A stretch of DNA of 64,000 nucleotides from Pseudogulbenkiania sp. MAI-1 (GTDB lineage: Bacteria > Pseudomonadota > Gammaproteobacteria > Burkholderiales > Chromobacteriaceae): contig NZ_AZUR01000001.1 of the NCBI RefSeq assembly GCF_000527175.1, forward strand, positions 1,027,011-1,091,010, in the 5' to 3' direction. The position numbers and the translations under genes are program-made. How positions within the stretch are numbered: position 1 is the first letter of the stretch; each line of letters starts with the position of its first letter. A model generated the notes under the pieces. The model was not told where the DNA came from, made no database searches, and worked only from the letters and a program-made list of their open reading frames with translations. This document shows positions 8,477 to 17,059 of the stretch, piece by piece.

Positions 8477-8505
8477 ATTATCCAGATTGGTGCGGGGGCT
8501 GTCAA
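8477..8505 (-). promoter_or_regulatory. Consensus sigma-70 promoter for the small RNA
   Basis: On the minus strand a perfect -35 TTGACA (8500-8505) and a -10 GATAAT (8477-8482) are separated by exactly 17 bp. Transcription should start near 8468-8470. This is the closest match to the sigma-70 consensus that I noticed in the window. Confidence 0.68.
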
Positions 8506-8653
8506 CAGCAAAGTGTTGCAATGCACGAAAAAGATGCTTCGATGTCGCACATTGGAACATTGTGGTGTCACAAATCGAAAATGCGATCCCCTCTCCACGC
8601 TGGCTTGGCGGTGTGCGACAATTCTTTTTTTGTCTCTGACGCAGGATTCCCTC

Positions 8654-9760
8654 ATGTCCATGCCGCATCCCGCTCTGCCCGATCCCCGCCTGTACCCTGA
8701 TCCCATGCCCAGCAACATGCTGATTCATTACACCCTGTCGGTGTTGAATGCGGTGTCCGATAGCGACCGGGATGCCTGCCATGACTCGCTCAAGCAGGCC
8801 GTGGCCGAACTGCTGGAGCGTGACGACGTGCTGACCTTGTCGGTGGCGCTGGCCATGGTGCCGTCGCAGGCCGCCTACCGCGTGCTGTGGGACGCCCTGC
8901 GCGCGGCGGTGGAGCAGCCGGCCGGGCGCCACGCCGTGGTGTTCGCCGTACCGCTGGTGTTGGTGGTCGGTGCCAAGCCGCAGGCCACGCTGCCGGATCG
9001 CATCGCGGACGTGGACGGACTGAACGCGATCTTCCGCGAGCATGGCGTGTTCGCCGAAGGGGCGGAGGTGTTCCTGTCGGGCAAGCTGCTGCACCCGGAC
9101 GCGGTGGCCGGCATTTCGTCGGCGCAGTTGTACCGTTTCACCCGCTCGCTGGCCGATGCCGCGCGTGGCCTGCCGCTGGAGCTGGAGCCTTCTGCCGTCA
9201 CGGTCAAGAACGACGGCGTGTTCCTGCGCTACCTGATCGGGGTGGCCATCCAGGAAGAGGGGCAGCCGGCCCCGGTCAAGCTGGGCGGTTCGGTCGGTCC
9301 GTGGGGCATCCCGCTGATGAAGTTCCTGGGCGAGCAGCTGAAAACCGACGGCGTGACCTTGTTCCCGATCGCCCGTCCGCCGCAGACCCTGCTGCAGGCC
9401 ATGGTGGCCGGGGGGAGTGCGCGTCAGGAGGTGGCGCTGCAGGCCTTCGCCAGCAGCATGATCCGCAAGCTGCGCGATCTGGGGCAGGAGCCGGTGGCGG
9501 TGCTGTCCGCCCACGAGAACAACGAGCTGCGCTTCACCATTTCCGCGCCAGGCGACGAGAAGAACTGGGAAGGCTTCGTCTGGCCGCTGTCGTCGCTGGA
9601 TTCGGTGCCGCTGATCGAGTCCCAGTTCTGCGAGCTGATGGCCGAGTGCCGGGTGGGCGACGTGCGCGTGGTGCCGCAGGTGCAGCCGGATCAGCAGAAC
9701 GGCATCCCGCTGTTCCTGACCGCCGACGACGTGCCGCCGGCGGGGACGACGCTGCAGTAA
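8654..9760 (+). CDS. Conserved-looking hypothetical protein, 368 aa
   Basis: A soluble 368-residue protein that I cannot assign to a family. The chosen ATG (8654) has an AGGA sequence about 8 bases upstream; a longer reading frame from 8513 would add 47 residues of non-coding character. The protein is acidic to neutral, rich in Leu/Val/Ala, with no signal peptide, membrane segment or cysteine motif. Codon use looks like that of neighbouring housekeeping genes, so it is probably a native gene of this lineage. It precedes glyA by 117 bp with a hairpin in between, so the two are probably separate transcripts. Confidence 0.6.
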   Translation: MSMPHPALPDPRLYPDPMPSNMLIHYTLSVLNAVSDSDRDACHDSLKQAVAELLERDDVLTLSVALAMVPSQAAYRVLWDALRAAVEQPAGRHAVVFAVPLVLVVGAKPQATLPDRIADVDGLNAIFREHGVFAEGAEVFLSGKLLHPDAVAGISSAQLYRFTRSLADAARGLPLELEPSAVTVKNDGVFLRYLIGVAIQEEGQPAPVKLGGSVGPWGIPLMKFLGEQLKTDGVTLFPIARPPQTLLQAMVAGGSARQEVALQAFASSMIRKLRDLGQEPVAVLSAHENNELRFTISAPGDEKNWEGFVWPLSSLDSVPLIESQFCELMAECRVGDVRVVPQVQPDQQNGIPLFLTADDVPPAGTTLQ

Positions 9761-9767
9761 CGGCAGC

Positions 9768-9798
9768 GGGGCATGAGCCGGATTCATGCTCATGTCCC
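9768..9798 (+). other. Intergenic hairpin between the hypothetical gene and glyA
   Basis: An 11-bp stem with one G-T pair (arms 9768-9778 and 9788-9798) lies just after the stop of the upstream gene. There is no T-run, so it may stabilise the 3' end of the transcript rather than act as a classical terminator. Confidence 0.4.
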
Positions 9799-9877
9799 GA
9801 ATTGCTCATACCAATGGGGCGCGCATTTGAGGTAAAATCGCGCATCTCGATTAACCCTTTGATTGGAAGAGTCAAAG

Positions 9878-11128
9878 ATGTTTGCAGCCGATCTGACGAT
9901 CGCCAAGTACGATCCGGAACTGTCCGCGGTGATGGACGCCGAATACCGCCGTCAGGAAGACCACGTCGAACTGATCGCCTCCGAAAACTACGTCAGCCCC
10001 GCCGTGATGGAAGCCCAGGGCTCGGTCCTGACCAACAAGTACGCCGAAGGCTACCCGGGCAAGCGCTACTACGGCGGCTGTGAACATGTCGACGTGGTGG
10101 AGCAGCTGGCGATCGACCGCCTGAAGGCTCTGTTCGGCGCCGAGTACGCCAACGTGCAGCCGCACTCCGGCTCGCAGGCCAACCAGGCGGTGTACGTATC
10201 GGTGCTGAAGCCGGGCGACACCATCCTCGGCATGAGCCTGGCGCACGGCGGCCACCTGACCCACGGTGCCTCGGTGAACATCTCCGGCAAGCTGTACAAC
10301 GTGGTGCCCTACGGCCTGGACGAGAACGAAGTGTTGGACTACGACGCCGTCGAGCGTCTGGCGCGCGAGCACAAGCCGAAGATGATCGTGGCCGGTGCTT
10401 CCGCCTACGCGCTGGAAATCGACTGGGCGCGTTTCCGCAAGATCGCCGACGAAGTGGGGGCCTACTTGTTCGTCGACATGGCTCACTACGCCGGCCTGGT
10501 GGCCGCCGGTGAGTACCCGAACCCGGTGCCGTACGCCGATTTCGTCACCACCACCACCCACAAGACCCTGCGCGGCCCGCGCGGCGGCGTGATCCTGTCC
10601 AAGGCCGAGCACGAAAAGGCGCTGAACTCGGCGATCTTCCCGTGCCTGCAGGGCGGCCCGCTGATGCACGTGATCGCTGCCAAGGCGGTGGCCTTCAAGG
10701 AGGCCGCGTCGCCGGAGTTCAAGGCCTACGCCCAGCAGGTCAAGAAGAACGCCAAGGTGATGGCCGAGACCCTGATCGAGCGCGGCCTGCGCATCGTGTC
10801 GGGCAAGACCGAGTCGCACGTGTTCCTGGTCGACCTGCGCGCCAAGAGCATCACCGGCAAGGATGCCGAAGCCGCCCTGGGCCGTGCCCACATCACCGTC
10901 AACAAGAACGCCATCCCGAACGATCCGGAAAAGCCGTTCGTCACCTCCGGCATCCGCATCGGCACCCCGGCCATGACCAGCCGCGGTTTCGGCGAAGCCG
11001 AAGCCAAGCAGCTGGCCAACCTGATCGCCGATGTGCTGGAAGCACCGAACGACGAGGCGGTGATTGCGCGCGTGGCCGGTGAAGTGACGGCCCTGTGCCA
11101 GCGTCTGCCGGTGTACGCAGTAAAGTAA
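9878..11128 (+). CDS. glyA: Serine hydroxymethyltransferase
   Basis: A 416-residue PLP enzyme that interconverts serine and glycine and feeds one-carbon units into tetrahydrofolate. The PLP-lysine motif TTTTHKTLRGPRGG lies near residue 228, and the N-terminal 'HVELIASENYVSPAVMEAQGS' motif is diagnostic. The ATG at 9878 is chosen over an in-frame TTG at 9863 because GGAAGAG lies at the right distance before it and the length then matches E. coli GlyA. A TAAAAT sequence at 9833-9838 may be its -10 box. A strong terminator follows. Confidence 0.97.
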   Translation: MFAADLTIAKYDPELSAVMDAEYRRQEDHVELIASENYVSPAVMEAQGSVLTNKYAEGYPGKRYYGGCEHVDVVEQLAIDRLKALFGAEYANVQPHSGSQANQAVYVSVLKPGDTILGMSLAHGGHLTHGASVNISGKLYNVVPYGLDENEVLDYDAVERLAREHKPKMIVAGASAYALEIDWARFRKIADEVGAYLFVDMAHYAGLVAAGEYPNPVPYADFVTTTTHKTLRGPRGGVILSKAEHEKALNSAIFPCLQGGPLMHVIAAKAVAFKEAASPEFKAYAQQVKKNAKVMAETLIERGLRIVSGKTESHVFLVDLRAKSITGKDAEAALGRAHITVNKNAIPNDPEKPFVTSGIRIGTPAMTSRGFGEAEAKQLANLIADVLEAPNDEAVIARVAGEVTALCQRLPVYAVK

Positions 11129-11155
11129 GCAGTTTTAGACGCTTATGTCATACTG

Positions 11156-11188
11156 AAAGCGGCCTTCGGGCCGCTTTTTTGTTTTTTT
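11156..11188 (+). terminator. Rho-independent terminator of glyA
   Basis: A 9-bp stem (AAAGCGGCC / GGCCGCTTT) closed by a UUCG tetraloop and followed by T3-G-T7. Very strong. Confidence 0.92.
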
Positions 11189-11384
11189 GCGTCAGGTACG
11201 GAGATGCGTTCCGGCCAGGTTGCCGCTCTTGCCGGTCGATGTGGGCGGCCAGGGCCATGATGGAGCTGATGGTACGGCTCCACGATGTGGCACTCTCTTT
11301 GACGAGCATCAGAAACAGTGACGTTAACGCTTCCGACCTTTGCTGATACCATCGCATGATTACTACTAGTCAGGTTGTCACACC

Positions 11385-11840
11385 ATGAAATGTCCGTTCT
11401 GCGGTAACGCCGACACCCAGGTGATCGATTCCCGCGTCAGCGAAGACGGCACCAGCATTCGCCGGCGCCGCCGTTGCCTGGCGTGCGAGAAGCGTTTCAC
11501 GACGTTCGAAACCGCCGACGTGCGCATGCCGCAGGTGGTCAAGTCGGGCGGGCATCGGGCCGAGTTCGACGTCGAGCGGGTGCGTACCAGTTTCCTGCGC
11601 GCGCTGCACAAGCGCCCGGTGCCGACCGCGCTGGTCGACGATGCCATCGACCGCATCTGCCATCGCCTGCTGCAGCTGGGCGAGCGCGAGATCAGCTCGC
11701 GCCAGATCGGCGAGATGGTGATGAACGAGCTGGCGAAACTGGACAAAGTGGCCTATATCCGCTTTGCTTCCGTGTACCGCAGCTTCCAGGACGTGTCGGA
11801 GTTTTCCGAGGCGATCAAGGAAATCCAGAAGTCCTCGTGA
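11385..11840 (+). CDS. nrdR: Transcriptional repressor NrdR
   Basis: A 151-residue repressor of ribonucleotide reductase genes that senses ATP/dATP. The N-terminal zinc ribbon uses C3, C6, C31 and C34 ('CPFC', 'CLAC'), and the rest is an ATP-cone domain (about residues 49-139, starting VVKSGGHRAEFD). Length is normal. It precedes ribD by 9 bp, the common nrdR-ribD arrangement in proteobacteria, so the two are probably one operon. No NrdR box was recognised in the 195 bp upstream. Confidence 0.96.
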   Translation: MKCPFCGNADTQVIDSRVSEDGTSIRRRRRCLACEKRFTTFETADVRMPQVVKSGGHRAEFDVERVRTSFLRALHKRPVPTALVDDAIDRICHRLLQLGEREISSRQIGEMVMNELAKLDKVAYIRFASVYRSFQDVSEFSEAIKEIQKSS

Positions 11841-11849
11841 GAGCACGGC

Positions 11850-12944
11850 ATGACGTTTTCCGCTGTTGACCACGCTATGATGGCGCGGGCGCTGAGGCTG
11901 GCCGAGCAGGGCCTCTACACCACCACGCCGAACCCCCGCGTCGGCTGCGTCGTCGTGCGCGACGGCGAGATCGTCGGCGAGGGCTGGCACGTGGCCGCCG
12001 GCACCCCGCACGCCGAGGTGCACGCCTTGCGCATGGCAGGCGACCGGGCACGCGGTGCGACGGCCTACGTCACGCTGGAGCCGTGCAGCCATTACGGGCG
12101 CACCCCGCCGTGCGCCAAGGGACTGATCGAGGCCGGGGTCGGACGTGTAGTCGCGGCGATGCAGGACCCGTATCACGAAGTGGCCGGGCGTGGCCTCGGC
12201 ATGTTGCGCGAGGCCGGCATCGAGGTGGCCGCCGGCCTGCTGGAAGCCGAGGCGCGCCGGCTCAACAAGGGTTTCCTGTCGCGGGTGGAGCGCGGCCGGC
12301 CGTGGGTCACGCTGAAGGCCGCGGCCTCGCTGGACGGCAAGACCGCCTTGCTGAACGGTGCCAGTCAGTGGATCACCGGCCCCGAGGCCCGGCGTGACGT
12401 GCATCATCTGCGTGCACGTTCCTGCGCCATCCTGACCGGCAGCGGGACCGTGCTGGCAGACGATCCGCAGCTGACGGTGCGCGAGGTCGACACCGCGCGC
12501 CAGCCCTGGCGGGTGGTCGTCGACAGCGGCTTGCAGACGCCGGCGCAGGCGCGCATCTATCGGGACGGGCGGACCATCCTGGCGACGGCCGTCGCCGATG
12601 CCGCGCCGCATCAGCCTTACCGCCAGCAGGGCGTCGAGGTGTGGGCGTTGGGCGACGCGCAGGGGCAGGTCGATCTGGCCCGCTTGCTGGCGCGTCTGGC
12701 GCAGGAAGGCGTGGGGGAACTGATGGTCGAGGCTGGCGCAGGGCTCAATGGCGCCATGCTGCAGGCCGGGCTGGTCGATGAGATCGTGCTGTATCTGGCG
12801 CCGACGCTGCTGGGCGACGCGGCGCAGGGGCTGTTTGGCTGGCCGGCGCTCACGTCGCTGGCCGAGAAGAGGAATGTCGATGTCCGTGACCTGCGCCTGG
12901 TGGGTCAGGACGTGCGGCTGGAGTTGATGGTGTCGCCCCGCTGA
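11850..12944 (+). CDS. ribD: Bifunctional riboflavin deaminase/reductase
   Basis: A 364-residue enzyme with two domains. The N-terminal cytidine-deaminase-like domain (about 1-145) has zinc ligands in 'HAEVH' (H54, E56) and 'PCSHYGRTPPC' (C79, C88). The C-terminal domain (about 150-364) reduces the pyrimidine ribosyl intermediate ('VTLKAAASLDGKTA', 'VEAGAGLNGAML'). Together they carry out the second and third steps of riboflavin synthesis. No FMN riboswitch was seen. It lies directly downstream of nrdR. Confidence 0.95.
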   Translation: MTFSAVDHAMMARALRLAEQGLYTTTPNPRVGCVVVRDGEIVGEGWHVAAGTPHAEVHALRMAGDRARGATAYVTLEPCSHYGRTPPCAKGLIEAGVGRVVAAMQDPYHEVAGRGLGMLREAGIEVAAGLLEAEARRLNKGFLSRVERGRPWVTLKAAASLDGKTALLNGASQWITGPEARRDVHHLRARSCAILTGSGTVLADDPQLTVREVDTARQPWRVVVDSGLQTPAQARIYRDGRTILATAVADAAPHQPYRQQGVEVWALGDAQGQVDLARLLARLAQEGVGELMVEAGAGLNGAMLQAGLVDEIVLYLAPTLLGDAAQGLFGWPALTSLAEKRNVDVRDLRLVGQDVRLELMVSPR

Positions 12945-13013
12945 GGAGCGGGCCGGGTTGAAAGGGCAATAACAGCAAAAAAAACCAAAATACAAAATAT
13001 ATGGAGGACGACG

Positions 13014-14090
13014 ATGAAACTGGCAGCAAAGCAGCTGGAGCACGTATCCCGATTGGTGTTGAAAGCCTTGGGTTGCAAGGAAAAAGAAGCCATCATTGTG
13101 AGCCGGCATCTGGTGGAGGCCAATTTGCGCGGCCACCACAGCCATGGGGTCGGCATATTGCCTTTCTACGTCGACAGCGTGCGAAACGACACGCTGCGTC
13201 CCAACCAAGCTGCCAGGCTGGTGCGCGACGCCGGGGCAATCCTGCAGTTTTCCGGCGAGCGCGGCTTCGGCCAGCGGGTGGCGCGCGAGGCGGTGGACGC
13301 CGCCATCTGGCGCGTCAGGGAAACCGGCGTGGCGCTGCTGACCGTGCGCAATGCCCACCACATGGGGCGCATCGGCTGCTACGGCGAGCAACTGGCCAAT
13401 GCCGGCCTAGTTGGCTTGTTTTTCGTCAACGTCACCGATTTTCCCAATCCCATGGTCGCACCGTTCGGCGGCATGGCCGGTCGCTTCGGTGGCAATCCGA
13501 TCTGCATCGCCTTTCCGGGCACCGACAAGCACCCGGCCTTCATCCTCGATTTCGCCACCAGCCGGGTTTCCTACGGCAAGACCCGGGTGGCCTATCACGC
13601 CGGCAAGCATTTCGACGAGCCGGTGATGCAGGACCATGCCGGCCACCCTACCCATGACCCGCGAGTGATGTGGGAGGAGCCGCAAGGCACACTGCGGCCG
13701 ATCGCCCACCACAAGGGCGGCGGCTTGCTCGCCGCGACCGAGTTTCTCGCCGGCCTGCTGTCCGGCGGTGGCACCATCCAGCCGGAGCGTCCGCGCCAGG
13801 GCGGCATCCTTAACCAGATGACGGCCTTCGTGGTCGACCCGGCGCAAACCGGCTCGCTGCCCTGGCTGCAGGCCGAATACGACGCCATGACCGAGTACAT
13901 CAAGTCCACTCCCACGCCGGAAGGCAGCGAGCCGGTGCAGATGGCGGGTGAGCCGGAAGCGCGCCGGCGCGCCGAACACCTGGCCAGCGGCATCGAGTTT
14001 TCCGACAATGAATGGAATGCCATTCGCACGGCGGCCCTCGAGGCCGGGGTGATGGCGCATCAGCTGGACGAAGTACAGGAGCTGGCATGA
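13014..14090 (+). CDS. Ldh-family (malate/L-lactate/ureidoglycolate-type) NAD(P)-dependent oxidoreductase
   Basis: A 358-residue protein of the Ldh_2 family, which uses an NAD(P) fold unrelated to Rossmann lactate dehydrogenases. Supporting motifs are 'GHHSHGVG' near residue 41, 'NAHHMGRIGCYGE' near 115 (likely catalytic His) and 'GNPICIAFP' near 165. Family members oxidise or reduce 2-hydroxy acids such as malate, sulfolactate, ureidoglycolate or cyclic imino acids; the substrate is not evident. The start has a clear GGAGG site. Its stop overlaps the next gene's start by 4 bp, implying a functional pair. Confidence 0.88.
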   Translation: MKLAAKQLEHVSRLVLKALGCKEKEAIIVSRHLVEANLRGHHSHGVGILPFYVDSVRNDTLRPNQAARLVRDAGAILQFSGERGFGQRVAREAVDAAIWRVRETGVALLTVRNAHHMGRIGCYGEQLANAGLVGLFFVNVTDFPNPMVAPFGGMAGRFGGNPICIAFPGTDKHPAFILDFATSRVSYGKTRVAYHAGKHFDEPVMQDHAGHPTHDPRVMWEEPQGTLRPIAHHKGGGLLAATEFLAGLLSGGGTIQPERPRQGGILNQMTAFVVDPAQTGSLPWLQAEYDAMTEYIKSTPTPEGSEPVQMAGEPEARRRAEHLASGIEFSDNEWNAIRTAALEAGVMAHQLDEVQELA

Positions 14091-14740
14091 AGGAAGTGGA
14101 GGACGCCCTCGAGGCGTACCTGAACCTGATCCACCGCAAGGGGGCCGCCGATCAGGTGGTCGAGGAGCGTCGTCAGTTGCTGAAGAAGCTGACGACGCTC
14201 CTCGACGGCCGTCCCAAGGACATCGAGCTGTTTCGCCAGGCGGTGGATGTCTACCTCGAGCGCTGCCCGCACGAGGACCGGGTGACCGCGCTGACCTGCG
14301 CCCGGGAATACTATTATTTCTGGCTGGGGGACATGAAGAAGCTGGCCGAGCTGACGTCCCGCTCCGGCTTCACCATCCACAACCCGCGCATGGACATCGC
14401 CGCGTCGCTGGACGAACTGCTGCAGCGCATGGCGGCTTCGGGGTTCAACCGCTTCCCACCCTCGCTGGAGATCTACCTTGGCAAGCTCTTCGAGGGCGGC
14501 ATGAAGGAGCGCCAGATTGCTCCGCGCGAGCAGATTCTCAAGGGCATGCTCTACCTGCTCGATGGCCAGCCCTACAAGCCGGAAAACTACCGCATCGCGG
14601 TGGACGCCATGCTGCTGCAGCTCAAGTTCGACGACGACGAATCGCGCGTGGCCTTTCTGCAACTGGCACGCGAGTACTTCTACTACTGGCTGTCGTTCCC
14701 GCCGGCGGCAGAGCGCAGCACCATGATGGCTCCGTTCTGA
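14087..14740 (+). CDS. Hypothetical protein coupled to the Ldh-family gene, 217 aa
   Basis: Not recognised. A soluble, helix-rich protein of 217 residues with two similar segments: 'VTALTCAREYYYFWLGDM' near residue 70 and 'RVAFLQLAREYFYYWLSFP' near 190, each preceded by a DIELFRQAVDVYL / PENYRIAVDAMLLQL segment. This suggests an internal duplication of about 110 residues, possibly TPR-like helical repeats. The ATG overlaps the upstream stop (ATGA), so it is translationally coupled to the oxidoreductase. The ATG at 14087 is preferred to an upstream in-frame start at 14012 inside the previous gene. Confidence 0.65.
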   Translation: MKEVEDALEAYLNLIHRKGAADQVVEERRQLLKKLTTLLDGRPKDIELFRQAVDVYLERCPHEDRVTALTCAREYYYFWLGDMKKLAELTSRSGFTIHNPRMDIAASLDELLQRMAASGFNRFPPSLEIYLGKLFEGGMKERQIAPREQILKGMLYLLDGQPYKPENYRIAVDAMLLQLKFDDDESRVAFLQLAREYFYYWLSFPPAAERSTMMAPF

Positions 14741-14899
14741 GCGGGCGGTACCACCGCGCCACTTCCCGGCAGCTCCCCATCCTCCTTCGCTGGAGGCATG
14801 CGGTGTCATCCGCCTCGTGACCCATAGCGGGCCTGTTCCGCCTCCTCGTTTCCGTTGCCGTTTGGAATTACACTCTCCGGCATGACAACGGGAGCCGCC

Positions 14900-16390
14900 A
14901 TGACCACCCCCACCGCCTATACCGCGCTCGCCGAGCGTTTTACTCGTCTTTACCGCTATTACCATCTGCATGCCATCGCCTCGTGGGACCAGGCCACGAT
15001 GATGCCGCCCAAGGGCAACGAAGCCCGCGCGGCGGCGCTGGCCGAGCTGCAGGTGTTGATCCACCGCACGCTGACCGAACCTGGTCTGGCCGGGCAGATC
15101 GCCGCCGCCGAGGAGGAGAGTCTCGGCGAGATGGAGCGCGCCAATCTACGCGAAATCCGCCGCAGCTGGGAACAGGCCAACTTGTTGCCCGAGTCGCTGG
15201 TGGAGGCCAAGGCGCTGGCCGGCTCGCGTTGCGAACACGCTTGGCGCACGCAGCGCCCGGCCAACGACTGGCAGGGCTTCCTCGCCAACTTCCGCGAGGT
15301 GGTGCGGCTGTCGCGCGAGGAGGCGCAACGCTTGGCTGAAGCCAGCGGCCTCAGCCCGTACGATGCGCTGATGGACAAGTACGAGCCGGGCATGACCAGC
15401 GCCGCCATCGAGAGCGTGTTCACCGACGTCAAGAGCTGGCTGCCCGGCCTGATCCGGCAGGTGCGTGAGCGCCAAGCCGGCGAGACCGTGCTGCAGCCGG
15501 TTGGACCGTTCCCGGTCGAGAGTCAGCGCGCGCTTGGGCTCGATGTGATGAAGTTGCTCGGTTTCGATTTCGACGGCGGCAGGCTCGACGTCAGCGTGCA
15601 CCCGTTCTGCGGCGGCGTGGCCGAGGACGTGCGCATCACCACACGCTACCGCGAGGACGATTTCGTGCAGAGCCTGATGGGCATCGTGCACGAGACCGGG
15701 CATGCCCGCTACGAACAGGGCCTGCCGCGCGACTGGCTCAGCCAGCCGGTGGGGCTGGCGCGCTCGATGGGCGTCCACGAAAGCCAGAGCCTGTCGTTCG
15801 AGATGCAGCTCGGCCGCAGCCCGGCCTTCCTCGAGCTGATCGCGCCGCTGGTGCGCCGGCACCTGAGCGAGCAGGAGGCGTTCTCGGCGGCCAACCTGGC
15901 GCGGCTCTACACCCGGGTACAGCCCGGCTTCATCCGGGTCGATGCCGACGAGCTGACCTACCCGGCGCACATCATCCTGCGGTTCGAGATCGAGCGTGCG
16001 CTGATCGAAGGCGAGATCGAGGCCGAGGACATTCCGGCGTTGTGGGATGAGAAGATGCAGGCCTACCTCGGCGTCGACACGCGCGGCAACTTTACCAACG
16101 GCTGCCTGCAGGACATCCACTGGACCGACGGCAGCTTCGGTTATTTCCCCAGCTACACGCTGGGGGCGATGTACGCGGCGCAGTATTTCGCCACCCTGCG
16201 CCGGCAACAGCCTGACTTGGATACCCAGATCGCCGCCGGCAACCTGGCCCCGGTGTTCGACTGGCTCGATCGGAATATCTGGAGCCAGGGCAGCCGCTGG
16301 CAGACTGACGAACTGGTGGAGCGGGCCACCGGCGAAGCGCTCAACCCGGCGCACTTCCGCGCCCATCTGGAACTGCGCTACCTCGGCTGA
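14900..16390 (+). CDS. M32-family metallocarboxypeptidase (carboxypeptidase Taq type)
   Basis: A 496-residue cytoplasmic zinc carboxypeptidase. The HExxH motif is HETGH (H264, E265, H268), followed about 27 residues later by 'GVHESQS', which carries the third ligand Glu. Further M32 signatures are 'HPFCGGVAEDVRITTRY' (the HPF and DxRxT motifs) and the C-terminal 'GxxQDxHW' type 'NGCLQDIHW'. The ATG at 14900 has a GGGAG site and gives the normal family length; a TTG at 14855 and an ATG at 14882 are alternatives. It removes C-terminal residues from peptides, probably in peptide recycling. Confidence 0.93.
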   Translation: MTTPTAYTALAERFTRLYRYYHLHAIASWDQATMMPPKGNEARAAALAELQVLIHRTLTEPGLAGQIAAAEEESLGEMERANLREIRRSWEQANLLPESLVEAKALAGSRCEHAWRTQRPANDWQGFLANFREVVRLSREEAQRLAEASGLSPYDALMDKYEPGMTSAAIESVFTDVKSWLPGLIRQVRERQAGETVLQPVGPFPVESQRALGLDVMKLLGFDFDGGRLDVSVHPFCGGVAEDVRITTRYREDDFVQSLMGIVHETGHARYEQGLPRDWLSQPVGLARSMGVHESQSLSFEMQLGRSPAFLELIAPLVRRHLSEQEAFSAANLARLYTRVQPGFIRVDADELTYPAHIILRFEIERALIEGEIEAEDIPALWDEKMQAYLGVDTRGNFTNGCLQDIHWTDGSFGYFPSYTLGAMYAAQYFATLRRQQPDLDTQIAAGNLAPVFDWLDRNIWSQGSRWQTDELVERATGEALNPAHFRAHLELRYLG

Positions 16391-16412
16391 ACGGTGCTGG
16401 CCTGATAAATGA

Positions 16413-16438
16413 AAACCCGACGCCATGGCGTCGGGTTT
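16413..16438. terminator. Bidirectional terminator between the M32 gene and the YbaK gene
   Basis: Twelve-base arms (AAACCCGACGCC / GGCGTCGGGTTT) with a very short turn lie between two convergent genes. A-rich and T-rich flanks on either side suggest use from both directions. Confidence 0.75.
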
Positions 16439-16461
16439 GCTTTGTTCGCCAGCACGCCTTG

Positions 16462-16938
16462 TCAGGCCGTTTCCGTCACCGGCTGGCACACCGCCACCCA
16501 CTCGCCGCCGACCACCTCGGCCAATCGGTGCGGGCTGATGCGCACCGCGGTGTGCACGTCGCCGGCCGCCGGCATCACCTCGTCGAAGTCCTTGAGCGAC
16601 TGGTCCAGATAGACCGGCAGCGGGGTGGCCAGGCCGAACGGGCAGACGCCGCCGACCGGATGGCCGGTCAGGCGCTCGACGTCCTCGCCCGGCAGCATCC
16701 GCCCCTTGCCGAAGGTAGCCTTGAACTTGCGGTTGTCGATGCGTGCGTCGCCGCGCGCCACCACCAGCACCACGCGCTCGTCGGCGAGGCGGAACGCCAG
16801 CGTCTTGGCGATGCGCCCCGGTTCGACACCGTGTGCCTCGGCCGCCAGCGCCACGGTGGCGGTACTGGTGTCGAGTTCGATGATGGGGATGTCGTGCCCG
16901 GCACGGGCAAAGAAATCGCGGACGGATTGCAGGCTCAT
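16462..16938 (-). CDS. YbaK/ProX-type aminoacyl-tRNA deacylase
   Basis: A 158-residue editing-domain protein that hydrolyses mischarged aminoacyl-tRNA in trans (Cys-tRNA-Pro or Ala-tRNA-Pro in characterised relatives). Supporting features are 'GRIAKTLAFR' with the conserved Lys, 'KFKATFGKGRMLPGEDVERLTGHPVGGVCPFGL' and 'VYLDQSL'. The start at 16938 (MSLQSV) is chosen because upstream residues of the open frame are Arg/Ala/Pro-rich and unlike the family. It lies 120 bp downstream of speA on the same strand; no strong signal separates them. Confidence 0.87.
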   Translation of the reverse strand: MSLQSVRDFFARAGHDIPIIELDTSTATVALAAEAHGVEPGRIAKTLAFRLADERVVLVVARGDARIDNRKFKATFGKGRMLPGEDVERLTGHPVGGVCPFGLATPLPVYLDQSLKDFDEVMPAAGDVHTAVRISPHRLAEVVGGEWVAVCQPVTETA

Positions 16939-17059
16939 GGGCGTCTCGGCTGGCGGGGCAGGGCCGTCCATTATACGGTGTGACGATACGCGGAGAAGAG
17001 AGCGAGGAGCCCGCGCCGGCCCCGATGCAGGCAGGGCGGCACGGGCCATCGTCACGGCA

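Larger units (their letters stand above)
7859..8653. other. Long non-coding region holding three hairpins and a candidate small RNA
   Basis: Nearly 800 bp without a convincing protein gene: the reading frames here have no ribosome-binding site and unlikely composition. It holds a possible plus-strand terminator near 8000, a strong plus-strand terminator at 8125, and a minus-strand promoter plus terminator pair at 8381-8505 that define a small transcript. Composition is more AT-rich than the flanking genes. No tRNA was seen. Confidence 0.6.

Noticed and set aside
8347..8700. Small plus-strand frames in the 7.9-8.65 kb intergenic region
   Set aside because: They overlap each other in different frames, and the GGAGAAA sequences near 8417-8438 that look like ribosome-binding sites have no suitably spaced start codon; they fit better as the complement of the small RNA's anti-SD segments.
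8399..9793. Minus-strand frame of 464 codons covering the small RNA and the 368-residue gene
   Set aside because: Composition is that of an antisense shadow (Gln/Arg/His-rich), and it runs through the candidate small-RNA promoter and terminator.
11370..13391. Minus-strand open frame of 673 codons across nrdR and ribD
   Set aside because: Antisense shadow with unlikely composition; nrdR and ribD on the plus strand have full motif support.
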